Positions 1 to 9,139 of a stretch of DNA of 64,000 nt are shown piece after piece. The notes below the pieces were generated by a model, which had not been told where the DNA came from, did no database searches, and worked only from the letters and a program-made list of their open reading frames with translations. Position 1 is the first letter of the stretch. Each line of letters opens with the position of its first letter. The position numbers were made by a program, and so were the translations under genes. The stretch is from Algoriphagus sp. GTDB lineage: Bacteria > Bacteroidota > Bacteroidia > Cytophagales > Cyclobacteriaceae. The stretch covers positions 1 to 64,000 of the forward strand of contig NZ_JAMWZB010000018.1 of NCBI RefSeq assembly GCF_024305035.1, given 5' to 3'.

Positions 1-619
1 CTTTGGCATAGATATATTCTGATTCGGACTGAACAATTAACTTCCGTTTTTTGGTATAAACCTGCTCAAAAAATGTTCTGGTAAAGCTTTGTTTTTTATA
101 GGATTCTGGAACAATAATAGGGATGGTTCCCTCTGGATCAAAATTATCCAATGCCCTTAATTGAGTCAGCCCATCGATTAAAAAATGATAATAATTTTGC
201 CAACCAAAACGAATACTAGCAGCGCTATCAATATATCGTGTTTTAGACGCTTTTTTTAAAAATTTGAAGGTACTGGGGCGTCTTTTGATTTGATCCCAAG
301 GATCAACTGAATAGGGAAAGGAATACTTAAAGATTTTAAGTGAGGATGGAATGACCCAACCAAAATCAGGGTCAAGCCATACATTCTCTGCCTTAAAACG
401 GTAAGATGAAAAGTTATCCAACATGAAGGAATAGCCTCCTTTGGTAATCTTTTTACTATCCAGATCCGGATAAAACCAATTCAGGTTCGCTAAATTAGTT
501 TCAAATTTTTCCTCAATAATGTTGAGGCTCTGGGATACGATCTTCCATAAAGAATTATCAATGTAGGGCGTAATTATCCTAGCCTGAAGTCGATCACGAA
601 AATTATATTTTCTAGCCAT
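1..619 (-). CDS. GT61-like glycosyltransferase, partial (3' end outside window)
   Basis: The reading frame starts with ATG at 619 and stays open to the window edge, giving about 206 residues of the N-terminal part. It contains an NYYHFLID-type motif around residue 160, followed by a PIIVPES stretch. That arrangement is typical of the DUF563/GT61 capsular polysaccharide glycosyltransferases, where an N-terminal region precedes a YYHwl.D motif. The gene begins 14 bases after the stop of the AsnB-like gene and reads in the same direction, so it is probably the next gene of the exopolysaccharide operon. No signal peptide is visible. The role (sugar transfer onto a growing polysaccharide) is inferred from family resemblance and context. 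The catalytic C-terminal part cannot be judged. Confidence 0.6.
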   Translation of the reverse strand, partial: MARKYNFRDRLQARIITPYIDNSLWKIVSQSLNIIEEKFETNLANLNWFYPDLDSKKITKGGYSFMLDNFSSYRFKAENVWLDPDFGWVIPSSLKIFKYSFPYSVDPWDQIKRRPSTFKFLKKASKTRYIDSAASIRFGWQNYYHFLIDGLTQLRALDNFDPEGTIPIIVPESYKKQSFTRTFFEQVYTKKRKLIVQSESEYIYAK

Positions 620-633
620 CTTGGATAATTAAA

Positions 634-2598
634 TCAGGATTGCTCACTAGTATAATTCCTTTGCATTTGATTATACCAAAGCTTGAAGTTTAATATCCGC
701 CAAGGACCATATTCAAAAGGAATTTTTGATTGACCGATTAGATGAACATAATCCTTCACCTTTTCGGTATTAAAGAATTCTGAATTAAGCCGATCAATAG
801 GAAGATTAATCATCGCATCAAACCATTCTTTTCCTTCTGTTTTCAGCCAAGCTTCCTCATTTGATACAAATCCCATTTTATCCTTTCGGTCTAGAATTTG
901 GTCTGGAACAGATCCTCGAAGAGCCGCACGAAGAATGGTTTTGCGCTCTCCCTTCCCATAAATGAATTCTTCTGGTAAACCTAGACTAAACTCGATCAGC
1001 CTATAATCCATAAATGGAGTCCGACTTTCAACCGAAAAAGCCATACTATTTCTGTCCTCATACCTAAGCAATGCAGGCAATGGGGCAATCCTAATTTGAT
1101 TCGCCAAATTTTGAGTTAAATCGGTGGCTTTCCAATCGTAATCGGAAAAATCATCATGCTTCAACCAATCTTGTTTTGACCCATAGGAATAATTAAACTT
1201 CTTTGGAAAAATACGTGCAACTTTAGAGGGGATCAAATTTATCAAACCGCCAAGCAAAAACCCCTTCGGGAAATGACCTGTTGACTTTTTGTAAACCATT
1301 GACTCAGCAATAATTCTGGAAAACCTTCCTTTTTTTAATAATCCTGAATATAAAAATAAATCGTTCCCTCCATATCCTGCTAACTGCTCATCAGCACCTT
1401 GCCCATCAATCATTACAATCAACCCCGCTTTTTTTGCAGCTTGGAAAACTTTCCATTGTGCAAATTGCGATGAACTTCCAAACGGGTAGTCCATATGCCA
1501 AATCAAGGTATCCAACTCAGATTTTAGCATTTCAAAATCAGGAAAAGTCTGATGACTTTTTGCACCTACTTTTTGATTGACTATTTGGGCATATTTTGTC
1601 TCATCGAATTGAGGAATTCTACTCGAAGAGGTTACCGTTTGAAGGGTAATATCAGGATTTTGACCCTCCTTGAGAATTTCATCCATCAAACAAACCACTG
1701 CGCTACTGTCAAGTCCCCCACTCAAGGCACTTCCTACAGGGACATCTGACCTAAGCCTTAATCTTACTGCATCTTTTAAAAGAAACTTGAATTGTTCTTT
1801 CGCCTCTTGGAAAGATCCTTTGAACGGGCTAGGAGTTAGGGAATACCATTTATGGTCGTCCACTTTTCTTTCAGACATGTCGAATGAAAAAAACTGACCC
1901 GGCATGACCTGTTTAATTTGATTTTCGAACGTGTATTCGGAATGATCCAAAAAACCATAACGAAGGTATTGATAGGCTATTCTATGGTTCAGACTAAACT
2001 TGTATCCGGGTAGAATTCGGAGTTGCTTGACTTCTGAGGAAAAGGCAATAAAGTTTTCATTTTCAAAAAAGTAAAGCGGTTTAACTCCAAACCGATCTCT
2101 AACTGCAAAAACTTTTTTGATTTTACTATCGAAAATCAAAAATGCAAACATCCCATTAAATTGGTTCAAACAATTCGGACCCCATTCATCCCAAGCCTGA
2201 AGAATTACTTCTGTATCAGTTTGCGTTTGAAAGCTCCTACCTAATAACTTCAGCTTATTTCTGACTTCGATGTAATTATAAACTTCACCATTGAAACAAA
2301 TACTCAGGTTGTTGAAAACCATGGGTTGATGGCCCTGGGGACTCAAATCCAAAATAGACAACCTCCTATGCCCAAAGGCAAGCTGAAAAGTATCTGAGTC
2401 CTTTAACTGTGGAAGTCCATGAAATTTAATGGATTCGGAAGAGGTTTCTTCATCTGCCAAAATCCGAACTCCAAGATCATTCGACCAGAGTAAATATCCT
2501 GAATCATCTGGGCCTCTATGCCTAATTACTTGGCAAACTTGACGTAATGGAATTTGCTGGTGCTTCTCTTTAAAAATAATTCCAAATATTCCGCACAT
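634..2598 (-). CDS. AsnB-type glutamine-dependent amidotransferase (asparagine synthase family)
   Basis: A 654-residue protein with the class II glutamine amidotransferase N-terminus MCGIFG, where Cys2 is the nucleophile once Met1 is removed. The ATP-pyrophosphatase motif SGGLDSS lies at residues 293-299. GATase domain about 1-215, synthase domain about 250-600. Compared with housekeeping AsnB it has an extra loop of about 35 residues near residues 37-75. Families of this type inside polysaccharide loci are thought to transfer glutamine nitrogen to sugar carboxylates, making uronamides. That fits a locus with two nucleotide-sugar dehydrogenases, but free asparagine synthesis cannot be excluded. 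It shares one base with the upstream glycosyltransferase stop (ATG at 2598), which suggests translational coupling. A second AsnB-like gene lies 2.4 kb upstream in the operon. Confidence 0.88.
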   Translation of the reverse strand: MCGIFGIIFKEKHQQIPLRQVCQVIRHRGPDDSGYLLWSNDLGVRILADEETSSESIKFHGLPQLKDSDTFQLAFGHRRLSILDLSPQGHQPMVFNNLSICFNGEVYNYIEVRNKLKLLGRSFQTQTDTEVILQAWDEWGPNCLNQFNGMFAFLIFDSKIKKVFAVRDRFGVKPLYFFENENFIAFSSEVKQLRILPGYKFSLNHRIAYQYLRYGFLDHSEYTFENQIKQVMPGQFFSFDMSERKVDDHKWYSLTPSPFKGSFQEAKEQFKFLLKDAVRLRLRSDVPVGSALSGGLDSSAVVCLMDEILKEGQNPDITLQTVTSSSRIPQFDETKYAQIVNQKVGAKSHQTFPDFEMLKSELDTLIWHMDYPFGSSSQFAQWKVFQAAKKAGLIVMIDGQGADEQLAGYGGNDLFLYSGLLKKGRFSRIIAESMVYKKSTGHFPKGFLLGGLINLIPSKVARIFPKKFNYSYGSKQDWLKHDDFSDYDWKATDLTQNLANQIRIAPLPALLRYEDRNSMAFSVESRTPFMDYRLIEFSLGLPEEFIYGKGERKTILRAALRGSVPDQILDRKDKMGFVSNEEAWLKTEGKEWFDAMINLPIDRLNSEFFNTEKVKDYVHLIGQSKIPFEYGPWRILNFKLWYNQMQRNYTSEQS

Positions 2599-3827
2599 TA
2601 GTTTTGATTTAAAATCTGGTGATAGTGGTATCGATGCCTAGAAATCATTTGTTCCCAAGTCAGTTTTTTGGCAGATTCCACGGCCAATAGAGATCGTTGA
2701 TTTCTTGAGGTGGTGCTTAACCAAGAAAGGATTTCCTCAGCAATTTTCTCCATAGGATTTCCTTCAAATTCTTTTTCTAAAATTCCTGGATGATCCGAAA
2801 TGGAAAGTCCACTCAAATCCGTTTGTGCCAAAACTGGTACTCCTGCTGCCAAATATTCACCAACTTTAACCGGTTGAGCAACTTGATTTACCAAATTTCT
2901 TTTTCGGATTAACAAACCTAAATCCACGTCTTTTAAATAATTCTGTACCAGCTTTTGATCAACTGAAAAAATCTCAAACTTCTCTTCCTCCCAAGCAAAT
3001 CTTGAAATAATTTTTCTGAGCTCATCTGGCTGATGAGTAATAAACCGAAGCTTTACTTGTGAATTGAGCCTAATCAAACAGTCCATAAATGGCAGTACCA
3101 AATCTGGCAAATGTTGATAGGGAGCAGTCCCACCTAAATATCCGATCAAAAGTTGATCAGATGAGTTCTTTGAAGTGTTAGTTGAAATTGAATTTTCCGG
3201 GATTGCGCAAGGTACTGTCCAGCTGTTTTTCTCAAATCCAGACAATTTTTTAATCACTCTTCCTAACTCTGCTGACACGGTGCTTAAGCCATCCGCATAG
3301 TTTAGGTTTTGGTTCATTTGAGAAACTAGTAAAGCTGCTGAAGGGTCAGTAAGGAGTTCTTTCTCGTTAAAAACTACTTTATTTTTATTAAGCAAAAACT
3401 CCGCTGGCCAAAGCCCTCGAATATCAGCTACAAACCTATCCTGAGGATAGTTGGATTTAATTTTTAAAAATTGGGAGATCAAGTCGTCTCCTCTAAAATG
3501 GAAAATCACTGGTGATTGCCCCAATGATTTTCTAAAATAGAACATTAATTGAGTTTGCGGGAAATTAGCTAAGCGGTCGGCCCCGCCTAGTATTCGAATC
3601 GGGAGACTTGGAAAAGTTATCCTTAAATCCTTTAAATAACTGTTGAAATAAGAATCCCAATAAACTCGAAATGGAACTACAATCCAAACCTCTACTACCC
3701 TGGGACTATCTTCTCCCTTGATGGATTGTTGAATGGCTGCCTGTTCAAATAACTGGACCCGAACCAAGGGAGTCCGATATTCTTGATAGGATAGAACATG
3801 AACCAGATTATAATTCTTCACGTTCAA
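2598..3827 (-). CDS. Glycosyltransferase, GT4-like
   Basis: A 409-residue soluble protein with a two-domain GT-B layout. The N-terminal half has Rossmann-like strands (VEVWIVVPFRVYW, then FRGDD near residue 112). The C-terminal half has LLIGYLGG near residue 226 and a KVGEYLAAGVPVLA segment near residue 321, the usual nucleotide-sugar contact region of family 4 enzymes. It overlaps the start of its upstream neighbour's stop by four bases and abuts the AsnB gene, so it is part of a tightly coupled cassette of two glycosyltransferases between two AsnB-like genes. The donor sugar and linkage cannot be read from sequence. It is probably a cytoplasmic or membrane-peripheral enzyme of repeat-unit assembly. 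Confidence 0.75.
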   Translation of the reverse strand: MNVKNYNLVHVLSYQEYRTPLVRVQLFEQAAIQQSIKGEDSPRVVEVWIVVPFRVYWDSYFNSYLKDLRITFPSLPIRILGGADRLANFPQTQLMFYFRKSLGQSPVIFHFRGDDLISQFLKIKSNYPQDRFVADIRGLWPAEFLLNKNKVVFNEKELLTDPSAALLVSQMNQNLNYADGLSTVSAELGRVIKKLSGFEKNSWTVPCAIPENSISTNTSKNSSDQLLIGYLGGTAPYQHLPDLVLPFMDCLIRLNSQVKLRFITHQPDELRKIISRFAWEEEKFEIFSVDQKLVQNYLKDVDLGLLIRKRNLVNQVAQPVKVGEYLAAGVPVLAQTDLSGLSISDHPGILEKEFEGNPMEKIAEEILSWLSTTSRNQRSLLAVESAKKLTWEQMISRHRYHYHQILNQN

Positions 3828-5047
3828 ATAGCTAAAAAATTAAGTAATCGGGATGCATTTTTTTTATAATTCCCCACTTTTTTTTCCACCCAATATCGAC
3901 TATCTGGCTTTTCAATAGATAGCCACTTGAGTTGATCCAATATTCCATCAACTAAGGCTAACTGATTTTTTGCGGGAACTAAACTTACTGATTTAGCAGA
4001 TTCAAAAATTTCACGGTGCCCACCTACATCGGTTAAAACCAAAGGCAGATTAGTTGCTGCAGCTTCTAGCGCTACATTTGCCAAGCCCTCATTATAGGAT
4101 GGAAGCACAAATAAATCTGCAGCTTGGTAAATCTCTGCCAATTCGGAGTGGGGAATTTGACCTAATAATTCCAGTTTATCCTCCATTCCTCGCTCCTTTG
4201 CCAAGGCCGCCAAATCTAATTTATCTGGAAAATTTCTTGTGACCGTAACGGCTTTGAGTTGAAGACTTGGATTAATGGATACCAAAATTTTAAAGGCATC
4301 CAACAGCTCAATCCACCCCTTTAATTTTACTGGAGTGGCCACACATAGCACTTGAATGTGATTTGGATCCCATCTGAATTTTTCTTTTAGGAGTAGTTTC
4401 GCCGGAGTACTTACTGGAAAAAACTTTACTAAGTCAACCCCATTGTATACCACCTCAATTTTTCTGGATTTTTTAGCCCCAAGCAGAGCTTGCGCATCCT
4501 GTCCCAGTTGATAGCTGTTGGCCAGGAGTAAATCAGCATGATGGTAAACTTCCTTGAGGTGATTGAATAATACGCTGTTGGACAATGGCCACTCGTGGAT
4601 ATCATCTCCTCTGCAAAAGGCAGCTAAAGGAAGGTTTAATTTTTGTTTTAGTAAAATACCAATCCAAGAGGTTTCCGTCCAAAAATGGGAAATGATCCAA
4701 TCAAAGGGTTTTATTTCTTTATGGTTATTCAAATAGTTTAAAATCGAATTTGCCTCTCGTTCATAGGGATCTTCATTAAACCATCTTGAAGGCATTTTTA
4801 TTAAAACCGGTACTTGATGGACTTGCACACCTTCAACATCGGATAAAAAATTAGATTTCAACTCATACCCTTCTCTCCAATAAGGATGAAACCGATGAAA
4901 GCCTAGTGGTGGATACCAGTTATAGGTTAGGATGACATGGCAGGAATGCCCTAAATCCTGGAGGGCTTTAATTTGTTGATGAATGAATATCCCATTCATC
5001 GGAGCAGATTTTCGCGGGTAATTTGGAGTTAAAAAAAGAAAATTCAA
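3824..5047 (-). CDS. Glycosyltransferase family 4
   Basis: A 407-residue GT-B enzyme. It begins MNFLFLTPNYPRKSAPMNG, a common N-terminus of family 4 transferases. The C-terminal half has the VEVVYNGVDL segment and the EX7E-type region EGLANVALEAAATNLPLV near residue 320, followed by GGHREIF. Both halves look intact and the length is normal for the family. The start overlaps the end of the second AsnB-like gene (5044-5047), a 4-base ATGA overlap that suggests coupling. The gene belongs to the distal part of the exopolysaccharide operon. The acceptor and donor are unknown. No base-composition break with its neighbours is evident. Confidence 0.85.
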   Translation of the reverse strand: MNFLFLTPNYPRKSAPMNGIFIHQQIKALQDLGHSCHVILTYNWYPPLGFHRFHPYWREGYELKSNFLSDVEGVQVHQVPVLIKMPSRWFNEDPYEREANSILNYLNNHKEIKPFDWIISHFWTETSWIGILLKQKLNLPLAAFCRGDDIHEWPLSNSVLFNHLKEVYHHADLLLANSYQLGQDAQALLGAKKSRKIEVVYNGVDLVKFFPVSTPAKLLLKEKFRWDPNHIQVLCVATPVKLKGWIELLDAFKILVSINPSLQLKAVTVTRNFPDKLDLAALAKERGMEDKLELLGQIPHSELAEIYQAADLFVLPSYNEGLANVALEAAATNLPLVLTDVGGHREIFESAKSVSLVPAKNQLALVDGILDQLKWLSIEKPDSRYWVEKKVGNYKKNASRLLNFLAI

Positions 5048-6906
5048 TTCTTTTTAAAATAGTTGGCTAAGGATACCAAGCCAAATGCTTGAGAGGCATT
5101 AAAATCACCTTTTTTAATTGCAGTTTGAAATGCAATTAATTTTTCTGAATTCATAAAATCAAGGCTTTTTAAAAATTCAATTTCTTGCCCTAATCGAATA
5201 TTGGTCTTATCATCTTGGGAGATCATTTTCTTTAAAGGTGCATTAAATCCCGTTTTTCCCCGTTCACCAAGATCGGCACCTAAATACTTTGTTACTAATT
5301 TTCGTAGAGGAAGTTTCCCATTTAAATCAGATCTTTTGAACTTGGAAGGAATTTCCATGGCTAATTCAACGAGTCGGTGATCAAGAAATGGGACCCTCCC
5401 TTCAATTCCTTGATGCATGGTCATTCGATCTACTTTAAAAAGCATTTCATCAACAAGACTTGTTTTTAAATCAACAAACAGCATCTTGTTAATTAGATCC
5501 TCATTATCGTACTCATTCCAGATTGATCCCATGCGATTGATATAGCGAAATGGATCAATTTTTTTTTCTAAACTAGCATCTAGAAAACTAGATTGAAATG
5601 GACCATAATTTAAATTTAATCGATCTGAATATTTAAAATGACTTGGGCGACCCAATTCTTCAAAAGCCTGATTCAAGGACTCTTTAGCAGTGAGTTTATA
5701 GCCCATTTTAAAAAAAAATTTTTGAACTTCAAGAGGCAGAAAATTAACATAAGGAGTAGGTGGAAAATGGCTATGCCTTGCATAACCAGCAAACAATTCA
5801 TCGGCACCATCCCCTGACAACACAACTTTTACATGAGATTTTGCCATATTCGATATTCGAGATAAGGACAAGGCACTGGAAATCCCGAAAGGCTGATCCA
5901 AATATTTAAAGTGAATATCTAATCCATCAAAAAAATCAGAGGCTAGGTTAAATTTATGAAACTCACTATTTATTTTGCCTGCAGTTCTTTCCGCTATAAT
6001 ACTTTCATCCTCGGGTTCTCCTTCAAATCCAGCAGAAAAAGTAGGTATATTTTGATGTGAATTGGCAGCATAATATGAAATTAACGAGGAATCAATTCCT
6101 GCAGATAAAAATGAGCCTACGCTTACATCGGCTATCAAATGATCCTTTACAACTCTATTAAGTAAATCATCAATTGATTCAGTAACTTCATCGACACTTT
6201 TAAAGTTGTAATTTAATTTCTTAGGTAAATCCCAATAGCGCCATTCTTTTGAAACTCCATGTTGATCTATTTGCAAATAGTTACCCGGGGAAAGTGATTT
6301 AATTGATTCATAAATGGTATTGGGCTCAGGGACGTAACCCAAATTAAAATATTCAAAAAGCGAAGAATAGTCAATCTGATCAGAAACTAAGTCACTTTTT
6401 ACCAAGGGATTTACTTCTGAAGCGAAAGAGAAAAATGAATTAGAAGCACTGTAATACAAAGGTTTAATTCCCATCCGATCTCTAGCCAGAATCAATTTGT
6501 TCACACTCTTGTCGTAAAGAGCAAAAGCAAACATACCTACCAGGGAATTCAAGGTAGATTCTATATCGCCTTTCTTTTCCTCGTAAAGATGCAAGATTAC
6601 TTCACAATCCGAATGAGAACTGAATTGATGACCTAACCCTACCAGTCTTTTTCTGATTTCTAAAAAATTATAAATCTCCCCATTACAGATTAAAATCAAA
6701 GTCCCATCCTCATTAAATAAAGGCTGGGTACCATTTTCAGACAAATCAATGATTGAAAGTCTATTATGTACCAAACCAACAGAATCATCCAAATAAGTTG
6801 AATGTCCATCAGGCCCTCTGTGATCCAGCAAACTCCTCAATAATGACGTTGATTTAACAACATCTAGCTTTTTTGAAAAATTATAAAATCCTGAAATTCC
6901 GCACAT
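5044..6906 (-). CDS. AsnB-type amidotransferase, second copy
   Basis: A 620-residue protein starting MCGISGFYNF with the Cys2 glutaminase nucleophile. The pyrophosphatase loop reads SAGIDSS (about 269-275), with Ala in place of the usual second-position Gly. The C-terminal synthase region includes VEGRVPFLDH-like sequence (EGRVPFLDHRLVELAM near residue 500), conserved in functional family members. It is shorter than and clearly diverged from the other AsnB-like protein of this window, so the pair is probably not a recent duplication. Position between a GT2 gene (9 bases upstream) and two GT4 genes indicates a sugar-modifying role such as uronic acid amidation. That substrate is inferred. Confidence 0.87.
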   Translation of the reverse strand: MCGISGFYNFSKKLDVVKSTSLLRSLLDHRGPDGHSTYLDDSVGLVHNRLSIIDLSENGTQPLFNEDGTLILICNGEIYNFLEIRKRLVGLGHQFSSHSDCEVILHLYEEKKGDIESTLNSLVGMFAFALYDKSVNKLILARDRMGIKPLYYSASNSFFSFASEVNPLVKSDLVSDQIDYSSLFEYFNLGYVPEPNTIYESIKSLSPGNYLQIDQHGVSKEWRYWDLPKKLNYNFKSVDEVTESIDDLLNRVVKDHLIADVSVGSFLSAGIDSSLISYYAANSHQNIPTFSAGFEGEPEDESIIAERTAGKINSEFHKFNLASDFFDGLDIHFKYLDQPFGISSALSLSRISNMAKSHVKVVLSGDGADELFAGYARHSHFPPTPYVNFLPLEVQKFFFKMGYKLTAKESLNQAFEELGRPSHFKYSDRLNLNYGPFQSSFLDASLEKKIDPFRYINRMGSIWNEYDNEDLINKMLFVDLKTSLVDEMLFKVDRMTMHQGIEGRVPFLDHRLVELAMEIPSKFKRSDLNGKLPLRKLVTKYLGADLGERGKTGFNAPLKKMISQDDKTNIRLGQEIEFLKSLDFMNSEKLIAFQTAIKKGDFNASQAFGLVSLANYFKKN

Positions 6907-6915
6907 ACGTGAATA

Positions 6916-7875
6916 CTAAATTGACACCAGAGGTTTAAAAATTTTTGCAAGATAGAATAAAACAAAATTTCGTAGTCGAATAAAAATATGATGGAATACG
7001 ACCTTATTTTCTCCCTCTTTTAGTAAAACCCATGACCCATTCAAAAAGTCAAGAATTCCATAATTATCGAGTGAGATTTTTATTTTGTAATTCAATTGCT
7101 CAAAGAAGAGTTGTTTTTTTATTATTCTTAATTGAGTTTCAGTATACTCTCCACAGATCCTCGCTTCCTTTGAAAATTTAATCATCTGATTAACGTAATA
7201 AGACAGCCTTCTTTGAGACATCAACGAACTAGGGATAAACCGATAATAGGTCAACGGTTCATTAATATAGGACCAGGCTCCCATTTTATTTGCAATTCTT
7301 GACCACAAGAAGTAATCCTCTACTCCGTTCAAATTCGTATTAAACCCTCCCATTTCCAGAATTACCCTCCTTTTGATCGAAACGGTAGAAGTGCCAATTG
7401 GATTTCCTTTAATTAGCATATTAAAATCATGAGGCAAATCGTTTTGAACTTCAACTATCGTACTCGAAATATCAGAACCGAATTTTATAAATGCATGATG
7501 GATGGCGAATGCCTCCGGGTTCTGATTGATAAAATCATTTATTCGTTGAAGTTTTTCAGGGACGAAATAATCATCACAATCCAAAAAAACAACCCACTCA
7601 CCCTTCGCTCTTTCTAATGCCAAATTTCTCGAGGAAGATACCCCTGTACCGAGCGATTGGTCTTTTTGAAAAAATTCCCCAACTAATTCTAATTCCCTTT
7701 TTAAGGAAAGGGCATAGTCATAGGAACCATCTGCACTATTATCATCTACGAAAATGACTTCGTAATCTTGAAATAATTGATTTTTAAGCGATAATAAGCA
7801 TTCCCTAAGGTAGTCCCTTCCATTGTAACAAGGAATAATTATCGAATATTTAGGATCCTTCATACGTGCAGTCAA
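6916..7875 (-). CDS. Glycosyltransferase family 2
   Basis: A 319-residue GT-A transferase. It opens KYSIIIPCYNGRDYLRECLLSL, has VIFVDDNSADGSY for nucleotide binding, and the DXD-equivalent LDCDDYF near residue 100. Conserved NPIGTSTVSIKRR and GVEDYFLWSRI follow in the acceptor region. The C-terminus is mildly hydrophobic, suggesting membrane association. Its start lies 26 bases inside the end of the Wzt gene, an overlap in a different frame that may couple translation. It is probably a cytoplasmic-face transferase for the polysaccharide exported by the adjacent ABC transporter. Confidence 0.88.
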   Translation of the reverse strand: MTARMKDPKYSIIIPCYNGRDYLRECLLSLKNQLFQDYEVIFVDDNSADGSYDYALSLKRELELVGEFFQKDQSLGTGVSSSRNLALERAKGEWVVFLDCDDYFVPEKLQRINDFINQNPEAFAIHHAFIKFGSDISSTIVEVQNDLPHDFNMLIKGNPIGTSTVSIKRRVILEMGGFNTNLNGVEDYFLWSRIANKMGAWSYINEPLTYYRFIPSSLMSQRRLSYYVNQMIKFSKEARICGEYTETQLRIIKKQLFFEQLNYKIKISLDNYGILDFLNGSWVLLKEGENKVVFHHIFIRLRNFVLFYLAKIFKPLVSI

Positions 7876-9109
7876 AATCCAAATTTATCCGGATTGTTCC
7901 TGGAGGAGTATTAAACAAACTACCTAATAAAGTATGCGTATTCTCCACTTCAAACACACATAATTCATTAATTGTAAGCAAGGAATATTGTCTATTATGC
8001 CCAAAAATTAATTTAAAGGAATAAAAACCTGCATTCAAAAGTTTACCCGGAATTTTACCTTTTAATCTGTACAACCCAAGTCGAGAATCAGAACTGGGAG
8101 CAAATTCAAAGGCCTGATGAAAAACAATACTCCCATCCATCATCTTTAATTCCAAGGTCACATCTTGTGTTCGATTAGGAATTAGATTTTCAAATAACAT
8201 TTCAAAAAATATAGGAGTGTCACAAGTAATGGCATTCCCTCCACCCTGAGGATATATTTTGAAATCGTTTAATCGAATATTCTCATTTATAACCGGGAAA
8301 GAAATTTTAAAATCACTTGAACTCAGACTTCCTTGATAGGAATTAATAATTTCCGCGACCGGCCCGGATTCAGTTAATCTCCCATTTTTAAGTAAAATTC
8401 CTGTGGAACAAAGTTCTTGTACAGCAGTTAGGTTATGGCTCACAAACAATACCGTTCGCCCAGATTTGGAAAGATCTCCCATTTTCCCTAGACATTTTCG
8501 TTGAAATTCCACATCCCCTACCGCCAAAACTTCATCGACAATGAGAATCTCGGATTCCAAATGAGCAGCCACTGCAAAGGCAAGTCTTACATACATTCCC
8601 GAAGAATATCGCTTTACCGGCGTATCCACGTATTTCGCGACCCCAGAAAATTCGACAATTTCATCAAACTTACGTTTAATCTCATGTTTCTTCATTCCTA
8701 GGATCGCTCCATTTAAAAAAATATTTTCTCTTCCAGTAAGTTCAGGGTGAAAACCAGTACCCACCTCTAAAAGGGATGCTATTCTTCCTTTGACATTAAC
8801 ATATCCTGTTGAGGGCAGGGTAACTCTACTTAAGATTTTTAACAAGGTACTCTTACCAGCGCCATTTCTTCCTATGATTCCTAAAACATCTCCTTCATTT
8901 ACCTCAAAAGAAATATCATTTAAGGCCCAAGCGTACCCACTTGTGTCAGTGCTTGTTCGATCATTCTCTGATCCAATTATTGAAAAGGGATCTTCTTTAC
9001 CACGAACTTTGGAAATCCAACGCTGTACATCGTGGGATAAGGTTCCGGTTCCAATTTCACCTAACTTGTAAAGTTTACTTACCTTATCTGCTTTTATAAC
9101 TGGTCTCAC
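7850..9109 (-). CDS. wzt: Polysaccharide ABC transporter ATP-binding protein (Wzt type, with C-terminal extension)
   Basis: A 419-residue nucleotide-binding subunit. Walker A is GRNGAGKST (80-88), the ABC signature region YSSGM (168-172), and Walker B with D-loop DEVLAVGD (192-199). The insert between residues 20 and 60 and the GTGFHPELTGRENIF segment are typical of O-antigen/teichoic exporters. Residues from about 265 onward form an extra beta-rich domain like the carbohydrate-binding domain of Wzt, which in known systems reads the chain terminus before export. It lies 30 bases downstream of the permease gene. The complex is expected to move undecaprenyl-linked glycan across the inner membrane. 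Confidence 0.92.
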   Translation of the reverse strand: MRPVIKADKVSKLYKLGEIGTGTLSHDVQRWISKVRGKEDPFSIIGSENDRTSTDTSGYAWALNDISFEVNEGDVLGIIGRNGAGKSTLLKILSRVTLPSTGYVNVKGRIASLLEVGTGFHPELTGRENIFLNGAILGMKKHEIKRKFDEIVEFSGVAKYVDTPVKRYSSGMYVRLAFAVAAHLESEILIVDEVLAVGDVEFQRKCLGKMGDLSKSGRTVLFVSHNLTAVQELCSTGILLKNGRLTESGPVAEIINSYQGSLSSSDFKISFPVINENIRLNDFKIYPQGGGNAITCDTPIFFEMLFENLIPNRTQDVTLELKMMDGSIVFHQAFEFAPSSDSRLGLYRLKGKIPGKLLNAGFYSFKLIFGHNRQYSLLTINELCVFEVENTHTLLGSLFNTPPGTIRINLDFDCTYEGS

Positions 9110-9139
9110 GTAATTTTCTTAATAGTATTTATTACAGAA

